Below, piece after piece: positions 7,674 to 14,537 of a DNA stretch of 43,093 nucleotides. The position numbers were made by a program, and so were the translations under genes. Where the stretch lies: IMG/VR virus record IMGVR_UViG_3300017971_000122, positions 1 to 43,093 of that record. The stretch is one strand, 5' to 3'. This DNA is from a virus. The notes beneath the pieces are model-generated. The model worked only from the letters and a program-made list of their open reading frames with translations. It was not told the DNA's origin and did not search any database. Position 1 is the first letter of the stretch. Each line of letters begins with the position of its first letter.

Positions 7674-9020
7674 GTGTCTGAGCTAACTTTACACCAGTAC
7701 CAAGAGAATGCGGTGGACTTTGCTACTACAGCTAAGCAAGCTTTTTTAGCCCTTGATATGGGGCTAGGAAAGACTATTATTGCTTTAACCATAGCTAAAC
7801 GCTTAAATGTTCCAGCATTAGTAATATCTCCTATCCAGCCTATGTATACTACATGGCCTGCTGAAATAGAAAAATGGGGATTAAATTTAACCTGTGATAT
7901 TTTACATGGGCCTAATAAAGATTTAATATTTGCAACCACAAATGCAGATATTTTACTCATTAACTTTCATGGGCTTAAATGGCTGCACAACAAAATTTTG
8001 AAGTCTAAAAAGCTTTGGAAAAAGCGTATGCTTATTATAGACGAGTCGTCTATGGTTAAGTCGCATACTACACAGAGGTTTAAACTACTCAAAAGTATGC
8101 ATCCGCTATGGCTCGACTATAAACTCTGTCTTTCAGCAACACCTGCTCCTAACGGGTACCATGAATTGTGGACTCAGTATTTTTTACTAGACCGTGGTAA
8201 GACTCTTTTTGACTCATATTTTAAGTACCGTGGGGTATACTTTCATTATACTGGCCCGCCATTGTACAAAACAACGTTGCGTAGGGATTCCTATAAAGAG
8301 ATAGAAAAGCGAGTAAAACCAGTAACTTACAGGTTGAAAGCTGAAGACTATTTGGATATGCCGGAATACATACATAATGAAATTAAGCTTACGATGCCAA
8401 GGAAAACTGCGGCTCAGTATAAGCAACTGGAGGATGACTTTTTACTAGAGTTTGAAAAGTCATCGGCATCCGCATTTAGTGCTGGGGCTTTATCTATGAA
8501 ACTGCGGCAGTTTATCCAGGGCGCTGTGTATACCGATGATGGCAACGGCGAGTTTTATCCAATACACATGATCAAAATAGAGGCCCTAAAAGAGCTAATG
8601 GAATCGTGTGCAGGTCAACCAATTTTATGTCCGCTGCAATTTAAGTTTGAGCGCAAGATGATAAACACTGTACTAAAGCGGGATGTACCATGTATAGCAG
8701 GCGGTACATCACCTTCTTTGGCACAGAAGCATATTAAGGACTGGAATAACAACAAAATTCCGTTGTTATTATGCCATCCTGCGTCACTAGGCCACGGCGT
8801 CAATTTACAGTCTGGTGGGCATATAGTCTTATGGTACGGATTAACCTGGTCTCTGGAGCACTATAAACAGTTAAATGGACGCATATACCGGCAAGGGCAG
8901 AAAAACGCAGTTATCATAAACCACTTAATAATGGAGGGTACAACAGACGAGCGTATTAGTAAAGTTCTAAAGGCAAAGGACGCAACACAAGAAAGACTCT
9001 TAAACGCATTACGGAGGTAA
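7674..9020 (+). CDS. SNF2-family DEAD/DEAH-type helicase
   Basis: The 448-residue superfamily 2 ATPase has Walker A DMGLGKT at residues 28-34, a Walker B variant LIIDESS, motif III SATPAPNG, a SLGHGVNLQSGG stretch in the second RecA lobe, and motif VI NGRIYRQGQ. This pattern is typical of the compact SNF2-like helicases encoded beside VRR-NUC and PolA in phages. It probably unwinds or remodels DNA at forks or in recombination. The start is a GTG at 7674, since AAAGGA lies about 9 bases upstream and no ATG fits before the Q-motif-like LTLHQYQ. It is followed within 5 bases by a small Cys protein. Confidence 0.93.
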   Translation: MSELTLHQYQENAVDFATTAKQAFLALDMGLGKTIIALTIAKRLNVPALVISPIQPMYTTWPAEIEKWGLNLTCDILHGPNKDLIFATTNADILLINFHGLKWLHNKILKSKKLWKKRMLIIDESSMVKSHTTQRFKLLKSMHPLWLDYKLCLSATPAPNGYHELWTQYFLLDRGKTLFDSYFKYRGVYFHYTGPPLYKTTLRRDSYKEIEKRVKPVTYRLKAEDYLDMPEYIHNEIKLTMPRKTAAQYKQLEDDFLLEFEKSSASAFSAGALSMKLRQFIQGAVYTDDGNGEFYPIHMIKIEALKELMESCAGQPILCPLQFKFERKMINTVLKRDVPCIAGGTSPSLAQKHIKDWNNNKIPLLLCHPASLGHGVNLQSGGHIVLWYGLTWSLEHYKQLNGRIYRQGQKNAVIINHLIMEGTTDERISKVLKAKDATQERLLNALRR

Positions 9021-9024
9021 AAAC

Positions 9025-9258
9025 ATGGCTGTAAAAAAGAAAACCAATGTCTCTGTACCGGCTCCTGGCCCCTTAGATCCACCTGATCCGTGGGTAGGAA
9101 GATCTGTAGGAATGCGCTGCAGCAGCTGTATCTGGTTCGTCAAGAAAGGCGAACTGTTGGGAAGGTGCCGTAGAAGGTGTCCCACCCACAACGGCTATCC
9201 TGTAGTATTCCCTTCTGACTGGTGTGGGGATCACAAGCTTGACGAAAACAAGATCTAG
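9025..9258 (+). CDS. Small zinc-binding protein, 77 aa
   Basis: The start is an ATG after ACGGAGGTAAAAAC. A basic, Pro-rich N-terminus (VKKKTNVSVPAPGPLDPPDP) leads into CSSC, then CRRRC and WCGDH, giving five Cys and two His for one or two zinc ions. Short proteins with the CxxC...C...PVV....WCGDH pattern are common in phages, function unknown. It is the last gene of the rightward arm and ends just before the bidirectional terminator. Confidence 0.82.
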   Translation: MAVKKKTNVSVPAPGPLDPPDPWVGRSVGMRCSSCIWFVKKGELLGRCRRRCPTHNGYPVVFPSDWCGDHKLDENKI

Positions 9259-9272
9259 CTGTAATACAGAAA

Positions 9273-9314
9273 AATGAGGGGTGTCCACTCACCAGATTCT
9301 GGACACCCCTCATT
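9273..9314. terminator. Bidirectional Rho-independent terminator between converging arms
   Basis: AATGAGGGGTGTCCA (9273-9287) and its exact complement (9300-9314) form a 15-bp stem with a 12-base loop. A-rich sequence lies left and CTTTTT right, so it works on both strands. It sits between the last rightward gene (stop 9258) and the last leftward gene (stop 9358) and separates early and late transcription. Confidence 0.95.
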
Positions 9315-9357
9315 CTTTTTCCGCTTGCGTGACTGCTTCCAGGAGTCACATCGCTCA

Positions 9358-9510
9358 CTACTCTAGCCTGTAATTGGCACCACTCCTTTCTCTTTTAGGT
9401 TTCCAACCCGTCTTACGCATAGTGCCGTAGACGTATGCCTTTGCCTTCTTTCCTTTAAGGCCTTTCTTCTTAGCTTGCCGCTTTAACTTCTTTTCCATCT
9501 TCTTTGGCAT
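9358..9510 (-). CDS. Small very basic protein, 50 aa
   Basis: A short gene begins at ATG 9510 with AAGGAG about 8 bases upstream and ends TAG at 9358. The product starts MPKKMEKKLKRQAKKKGL, continues KAKAYVYGTMRKTGWKPKRE, and is strongly Lys/Arg-rich. The AYVYGTMRKTGW core is seen in many short phage proteins. Its charge suggests nucleic-acid binding, for example DNA condensed in the head, but the function is unknown. It overlaps the upstream gene by 41 bases in another frame and is the last gene of the late arm. Confidence 0.82.
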   Translation of the reverse strand: MPKKMEKKLKRQAKKKGLKGKKAKAYVYGTMRKTGWKPKRERSGANYRLE

Positions 9511-9889
9511 AGTCGATCTCCTTAATCAAAGGCTTGAGGATGGCAGCCTCTGCAAGTGTAAGGTTTGGCCACGAATCAGACAGTACCAAAAGAAAGCCGT
9601 TGATCTCTATCTTTTCGTTGTTGATGGAGTTTACAGCAGCTTCAAATTCGATGCGGTCATCTTCATTCTCGTGCTTGACTAGCCCATTCGGAAGGACTAT
9701 TCCGTTGGTATCTTTGATCAGATTTTTGAAGCCCTTTCTGTAATTCACCAAGGACTTGTCAATATCGCCCAACATGTTTGACAGCCGTATAGCATCCAAG
9801 AACGGAAACCTTCTCGACGTATCATTGAACAGGTTCTTGATGACGGGCGACGTAAGAGCATTTGCCTGAGCGTACGTAATCTGAATCAT
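9470..9889 (-). CDS. Hypothetical protein, 139 aa, late arm
   Basis: The start is ATG 9889 with AAAGG upstream. The protein begins MIQITYAQANAL, is helical throughout, and has a long charged middle section (residues 70-95) and a C-terminal TLAEAAILKPLIKEI helix. The N-terminal strand plus ITYAQANALTSP and the C-terminal LxxLEPLI-type helix resemble small helical phage proteins of unknown function encoded near tail genes. It lies 26 bases downstream of a tail fibre gene, so a fibre-assembly or virion role is possible. Confidence 0.78.
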   Translation of the reverse strand: MIQITYAQANALTSPVIKNLFNDTSRRFPFLDAIRLSNMLGDIDKSLVNYRKGFKNLIKDTNGIVLPNGLVKHENEDDRIEFEAAVNSINNEKIEINGFLLVLSDSWPNLTLAEAAILKPLIKEIDYAKEDGKEVKAAS

Positions 9890-9915
9890 TTTACAGCCTT
9901 TCGGTAAGGTTAGAA

Positions 9916-12192
9916 TTATAGCTCACAATTTATTATTGCGTAGCCATAGAAATACGCTTCATTATAGTCTGTGTTAGCATAGTCAGCCACCCTTATACCC
10001 ACATAGTCGTCAGGAGTTCCTATGCCAGGCCTCAGCATAAAAGTATTAGGAGCTGTACTGGGAAATCCACGAACTACTCTAGAAGAGGTAGTAACTACAG
10101 CACTAGCCGTATACCTCATATTAATTTTAAATGTAGTCTCTGCCATATAGTATACGCCACTTATAGAAGAGCCACTATAGTTATAGTTTACTTTCTGATA
10201 ATACCTCTCACACAGTGTCATTTCTTCTTGTATAGATCTTGACGAAAACGGTACTGCGCTAGATCCTCGTACTAACACAGGTTCAGATACAGTACGTGAA
10301 CTGGCATCCGCTGTAAATTCGACAGTAACATTAGAACCACCGGATACTACGAAGGTATACGGAGATGTTTGATCTGCTCCTCCATCAACAGAAGCTATAG
10401 CATCGCCTTCCCATGATAGGGTATACGTGCCAGCAGGAATATTAATAGCTTCAATGACTTGCTCTACAGAGTCATTAGGAGGGAGGGTTAATATACCATT
10501 GGCCCAAACAGCAGCTACGTTAGCTACAGCGGTACGCCACCTGTCTAGGAAATAAGAACCGGCAGAGGCTATATTTGTACCGCTACTTATAGCCCTTTGA
10601 TTGATGTAAAATCCAGGATTGATGAGTATATTATTGTTATACCCTGACATCGAGTCTACGTAAGCTTTGTTAGCAGCTTTGTTATCAGCGTCAGGAGGAC
10701 CAGCCACCCAAATGTTCTGTACCAAGAAAGATGAGGAGCCTATGTCGTAGGAGTCATCTAAGTTTGGTATAAGGTGTCCACTACTATTAAGGCCCCATCT
10801 AGCGATGCTGTCTGTACCGAAGACTATGGCATTAGCAGTCGCATTTGTGATATACATTATACCGTTTTCAGTGACTACATAAAAGTTAGACCCATCATGC
10901 TTTATGTAGGCGTCTTGATCAGTGCCAAATACAATCTGCCCGCTGTCCCCCATAAAGATATTACGGATAGTAGTAGTAAGCTCACCTATATCGTATGAGT
11001 CCCCGGCTTGCGGCAAGAAGTGACCATCTGAACTTACAGCCCATCTTAATAGGTTATTAGTAGCAAGGTACAACGCCTCTGTATCAATAGTTCCCAAGGT
11101 CAGTGCGCCTACAGAGGAACGAATATACCAGTCAGAGCCGTCATGGAGGATATAAGCATCCTGATCCGTACCAAAATAAAGGTTCTCGCTATCGGGAACT
11201 GTAGTTTCGTGCAGGACGGTAGAATAAATATCTTCAACCGGCACGGCTGCCGTACCTATATTCTGGCCGCCAAGAATGGGAGCCACATTGTTTAGAGCTA
11301 TCCAAGCACCTACTGCATTAACGTATATAAGATCGACGCTAGTTCCTTTGGCAAGGATAATACTACCAGAATCAATCCATATGGGTTTAGCGTCAAGAGC
11401 ACTCAAGGTTAGAGCGTAATCTGAAAGATTATAAATGCCCACTCTGAATAAGTCTGTAGTGGCACCCATAACAGGCAAATCGAACTGAGAATCAGTGACA
11501 GCAGTACTCCCAAGTATAAAGAAATTACCGCGTTCAGAAGGTAAGATTTCATAGTCCGTTGTCTTAACACTAGTAGCATAATAATCTGAAGCAATAGCAC
11601 GCCAATAAGAAGTGCTTTCATCAGGCTGATTTCCTGTATTAAGCGACATCAAAGAGGTATATAAATTGCCATCATAATGAACGGCACTATCTACTTCGTA
11701 TGTTACGTTAATATTCCATACCTGCAAGAACTCAATCTCTTCCCAGGATGAGGTCTCTACAGCCGGGTTAAGATTAAAGTTCGTGTTGACCAGAGATCTA
11801 TATACCTTATTATTGTAGGATACTATATCCCCAACGTCATAGGTATCAGAAGCGCTCCAGCTGACTAACCCTGCTCCGCCCCCTCCACTTCCGGCATCAC
11901 CAGCTGCAGTAACAGGATCAAATACTTGAATCTGTTCGCCTAAATCAGATTCATCTTCTAAGTTTCTAGTATAAGAAACTACACGGTAGCTTCCTTCTCC
12001 AAAAACACTGGGGCAACGACCGGCAGCGTCTAACTGAAGCGGGTTCTCATTGACTGTCTGAAGATTCTCATCATAATAGGTGTCTTTTAAAGTGTTATTG
12101 GTATTAGACTCCAAAAACTCAAGCCACCCATTAACAAGAGGCTCACCATCGTCATCAAAAAACTGTGCAAATGCCTCAATTAGTCTACCCAT
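9916..12192 (-). CDS. Receptor-binding tail fibre with carbohydrate-binding repeats, 758 aa
   Basis: Residues 1 to about 95 form a virion-anchoring domain nearly shared with the protein at 14538 (FFDDDGEPLVNGWLEF, NPLQLDAAGRCP, IQVFDPVTA). Two segments resembling carbohydrate-binding module 5/12 follow (WSASDTYDVGDIVSYNNKVY and a second with W and Y at like spacing). Then come two copies of a repeat of about 70 residues built around FGTDQDAYIxHDGSxFY and ending SYDIG. The C-terminal 220 residues (NILINPGFYINQR onward) match the whole of the protein at 13788 and the C-terminus of the one at 14538. This layout of anchor, sugar-binding modules, shaft and receptor tip indicates a host-binding fibre. 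Confidence 0.88.
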   Translation of the reverse strand: MGRLIEAFAQFFDDDGEPLVNGWLEFLESNTNNTLKDTYYDENLQTVNENPLQLDAAGRCPSVFGEGSYRVVSYTRNLEDESDLGEQIQVFDPVTAAGDAGSGGGGAGLVSWSASDTYDVGDIVSYNNKVYRSLVNTNFNLNPAVETSSWEEIEFLQVWNINVTYEVDSAVHYDGNLYTSLMSLNTGNQPDESTSYWRAIASDYYATSVKTTDYEILPSERGNFFILGSTAVTDSQFDLPVMGATTDLFRVGIYNLSDYALTLSALDAKPIWIDSGSIILAKGTSVDLIYVNAVGAWIALNNVAPILGGQNIGTAAVPVEDIYSTVLHETTVPDSENLYFGTDQDAYILHDGSDWYIRSSVGALTLGTIDTEALYLATNNLLRWAVSSDGHFLPQAGDSYDIGELTTTIRNIFMGDSGQIVFGTDQDAYIKHDGSNFYVVTENGIMYITNATANAIVFGTDSIARWGLNSSGHLIPNLDDSYDIGSSSFLVQNIWVAGPPDADNKAANKAYVDSMSGYNNNILINPGFYINQRAISSGTNIASAGSYFLDRWRTAVANVAAVWANGILTLPPNDSVEQVIEAINIPAGTYTLSWEGDAIASVDGGADQTSPYTFVVSGGSNVTVEFTADASSRTVSEPVLVRGSSAVPFSSRSIQEEMTLCERYYQKVNYNYSGSSISGVYYMAETTFKINMRYTASAVVTTSSRVVRGFPSTAPNTFMLRPGIGTPDDYVGIRVADYANTDYNEAYFYGYAIINCEL

Positions 12193-12214
12193 CGTTGCCC
12201 CCTACGTAACTTAG

Positions 12215-12415
12215 TTAATCCTCGTCAGGAATGTTAAAAGTTGAGCGGATCAAAGAACATAGAGGCAATACGATAGAATCGTCAACCTTAGTCTCTGATT
12301 TCTCGACGGCTTCTTCAGCGATGTCCAGAAGAGCATCCATAGCTTTTCTGAGCATCTCAGGAGAGAGCATCGACAGCAGGACAGTAACCAACTGCTTAAT
12401 CAGCATCTCTTTCAA
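12215..12415 (-). CDS. Small late protein, possible membrane-associated, 66 aa
   Basis: The likely start is TTG 12415, because AAAGGAGG lies 8 bases before it, whereas the ATG at 12406 is too far (17 bases). Residues 5-32 form a hydrophobic or amphipathic helix (IKQLVTVLLSMLSPEML). An acidic helix follows, then a conserved-looking C-terminus KVDDSIVLPLCSLIRSTF. I know no function. Its place beside a transmembrane protein and a secreted protein makes it one of the few candidates for a lysis or membrane factor, but a structural role is just as possible. Confidence 0.75.
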   Translation of the reverse strand: MKEMLIKQLVTVLLSMLSPEMLRKAMDALLDIAEEAVEKSETKVDDSIVLPLCSLIRSTFNIPDED

Positions 12416-12430
12416 CTACACCACCTCCTT

Positions 12431-12862
12431 TCATAGAGTACTTAGCCCCTTAGGTATAGCCGGAGACGGGTAAAACCGTATGCCGAAAATAATCCCGTCT
12501 TTTGTTACAGTCGGATCATCAGACCATGCTATAAGAGACTCTGCCACATCCTCCCATGTATCACCTATATTGATTTGAAATACAGCTTTGACGCCGGCTC
12601 GGTACTGGCCTCTTTCTGTCATGGTAATAACTAAAGTATTTTCTAAAGTCTCTCCTACAAGTGCCGGATTCGCTTTGTCAGGATCAACTACGATATCAGC
12701 CATAACAACACGGTAGATCAGTCTCTCACCCTCTTTAAGATCCGACGTATCGTTATAATCCCAGGATACCGTAACCTGATTTGCTGTGATCCATCCTGCC
12801 AAAGCCATTACAGGAGAAAACACTACACACAATACCAGAAAAAACAGCATTAGTCTCTTCAT
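12431..12862 (-). CDS. Secreted fibronectin-III-like protein, 143 aa
   Basis: The N-terminus is a signal peptide: KR, a hydrophobic core LMLFFLVLCVVFSPVM, then ALAGW with likely cleavage after ALA. The rest is beta-rich with VTVSWDYND, LIYRVVMAD and GQYRAGVKAVF, the spacing of a fibronectin type III-like sandwich. Export to the periplasm or surface fits a Gram-negative host. The start ATG overlaps the previous stop (ATGA). Possible roles are superinfection exclusion, a virion-associated adhesin or a lysis helper; the sequence does not decide. Confidence 0.8.
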   Translation of the reverse strand: MKRLMLFFLVLCVVFSPVMALAGWITANQVTVSWDYNDTSDLKEGERLIYRVVMADIVVDPDKANPALVGETLENTLVITMTERGQYRAGVKAVFQINIGDTWEDVAESLIAWSDDPTVTKDGIIFGIRFYPSPAIPKGLSTL

Positions 12863-13386
12863 TCTTCACCTACCCTTTCTGAGTTAACTTCGTTAGTCAT
12901 ATGCTTATGGCCTATATACCTATTTAATACTTTGACATCTTCATGTAGTTCGGTTAAAGTGCGCTGCAGCCTAACTTGGTCTTCTCTATAGCGCATGGCC
13001 ATAGCGTCTCTATGTACAGTATTAGCATCAAAACGAGTTATGAGTATGTCAATGCGGTTTACGTTCTGCTGTATAATCTTTTGATTACTAGATAGCAACT
13101 GTAATATGTCTGTTCTATCTCTTTGGTATGAGTCATAGACCATTGCATTGACAGTACCTACTATTGCCATAAGACCACCGATGATCCAGACAAAGTGTTT
13201 CCATTTGACAGACAACTTTATATCTCCTCTCATTTCATCTACATGATGAAATAGAGTAGTTATTCTCTCGTGATTACGTATGGCGACTGGACAGTCATCC
13301 TCACAGCTATCATGCGGCCAAATAAACGGCGCGTTATCCCGTCTATTATGAGGGTTCTGCCGCCTATCATCAGTTCTATCTGTCAT
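12859..13386 (-). CDS. Single-span membrane protein with coiled coil, holin-like candidate, 175 aa
   Basis: A hydrophilic N-terminal region (residues 1-60) holds a CEDDC pair and HERITTLFHHVDEM. One transmembrane segment follows at about 67-84 (FVWIIGGLMAIVGTVNAMV), and a long helical or coiled-coil region runs to residue 165 (DILQLLSSNQKIIQQNVNRI). Topology resembles XhlA-like or other membrane-anchored phage proteins found in lysis cassettes, but no family motif is diagnostic. The start at 13386 lies inside the previous gene, with no good ribosome site, so translation is probably coupled. It is followed by the secreted protein gene through an ATGA overlap. Confidence 0.8.
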   Translation of the reverse strand: MTDRTDDRRQNPHNRRDNAPFIWPHDSCEDDCPVAIRNHERITTLFHHVDEMRGDIKLSVKWKHFVWIIGGLMAIVGTVNAMVYDSYQRDRTDILQLLSSNQKIIQQNVNRIDILITRFDANTVHRDAMAMRYREDQVRLQRTLTELHEDVKVLNRYIGHKHMTNEVNSERVGEE

Positions 13387-13774
13387 TTTGCTTTGTCTGT
13401 TTTTCTAGCGTATCTAAAGCGTCTGCGATGCCCTTCGCTTCTTTTACGTCATCCAGAATACTACTGCCGGACTTTTTGAACTCTTCCTCAGTCCAGAGGC
13501 CTTTATCGATACCTATGTCAATAAGCACAGATAGCAGCTTGAGGGATTTCAGATCTACACTTGAAAGAGAGTTTTTCATGGCCAGTTTTTCCGCCTTCTT
13601 AGCATTTTCAGCTTGCTCTTCAGCAGTAAACTGAGGTTCCGGCGTGTTCCCGGCTTCAAGCCATTTCTGATAGGCTTTCCAGTGCCTATTTCTTACATTA
13701 TTAGGAATATACATTCCTGTAGGAATATGTTTTACACCTTCGCTACTGTCACCTAAAAGCTTGTATTCCGCCAT
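13376..13774 (-). CDS. Tail fibre assembly-like protein, 132 aa
   Basis: The start ATG 13774 has AAGGAG 7-8 bases upstream. Residues 20-50 carry NNVRNRHWKAYQKWLEAGNTPEPQ-type sequence (W..Y..WL..GN.P.P), a motif frequent in phage tail fibre assembly and fibre-associated proteins. The rest is an alpha-helical charged domain (AEEQAENAKKAEKLAMKNS, then LLSVLIDIGIDKGLWTEEEF). It lies directly after a stand-alone receptor-binding module, which supports a chaperone or fibre-associated role. The C-terminal third is not recognised. Confidence 0.72.
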   Translation of the reverse strand: MAEYKLLGDSSEGVKHIPTGMYIPNNVRNRHWKAYQKWLEAGNTPEPQFTAEEQAENAKKAEKLAMKNSLSSVDLKSLKLLSVLIDIGIDKGLWTEEEFKKSGSSILDDVKEAKGIADALDTLEKQTKQNDR

Positions 13775-13787
13775 ATCTCACTCCTTA

Positions 13788-14525
13788 TTAAAGTTCTGCA
13801 TCAAAGTCAAATTCTCCTCCGTATACCCTATACTGATCTGCGCTTGATACCTCGACACGCATAGCATAGCCCTCGTTAGTACTAATTATGTTGTCTAGTA
13901 TACATTGAGTATACGTAGGAGCAACTGCTATAGTTGTCGCCGGATCTGTACGCATTGTAACAGGAAATTGGCCGGATTGGCCTACACAGTTGACAAATGC
14001 GGAATCCATATATCTATATCCATAGCCATTACGGCCACCAAGCATACGGAGGAAATACCGCTGACATAGTATAAGCTCATAGCTATACTGTCTACGAATG
14101 AAAGGAAGTGGAAAATCACCAGGAACAAGCATAGGCTGTTGCAGAGTGCCTGGACCAAACTCAATCTCAACGTCAGTACCAGAAGAAACAGTGAAAGAAT
14201 GCGGCGAGCTTTGATCAGCGCCTCCGTCAATAGATAACTGAGCAGTACCTTCCCACGATATCGTATAGTCACCATTAGGGATATTCACATCCTCAACTAT
14301 CTGCTTTATAGCATCTCCTGCTGCAATAGTAAGTATGTCACCTGAAAGAGTAGGAGCCGTATTAGCTATAGCGGCACACCATCGGTCCATAGCATAATCG
14401 CCTACGGCCACTAAATTACCACCGGACGCCCACTCTCTCTGATTAATATCAAACTGAGGATTAATCAGAATATTACCGCGGTCTAAGATGTGACCTATAT
14501 CACCTAATACTCTCGCTTCTGTCAT
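13788..14525 (-). CDS. Stand-alone receptor-binding module, paralogue of fibre C-termini, 245 aa
   Basis: From residue 17 on, the protein aligns with the C-terminal domains of the fibres at 9916 and 14538: NILINPQFDINQR, DYAMDRW, DGGADQSSPHSF, then LCQRYF and an end in xDAEL. It lacks the anchor, sugar-binding modules and shaft. It has its own ATG with AGGAGAG, so it is a real gene rather than debris. It may be an alternative tip, a decoy, or a spare cassette for recombination into the fibre genes. The beta-sandwich appearance is inferred from the alternating hydrophobic pattern. Confidence 0.85.
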   Translation of the reverse strand: MTEARVLGDIGHILDRGNILINPQFDINQREWASGGNLVAVGDYAMDRWCAAIANTAPTLSGDILTIAAGDAIKQIVEDVNIPNGDYTISWEGTAQLSIDGGADQSSPHSFTVSSGTDVEIEFGPGTLQQPMLVPGDFPLPFIRRQYSYELILCQRYFLRMLGGRNGYGYRYMDSAFVNCVGQSGQFPVTMRTDPATTIAVAPTYTQCILDNIISTNEGYAMRVEVSSADQYRVYGGEFDFDAEL

Positions 14526-14537
14526 TTGGCTCTCCTA

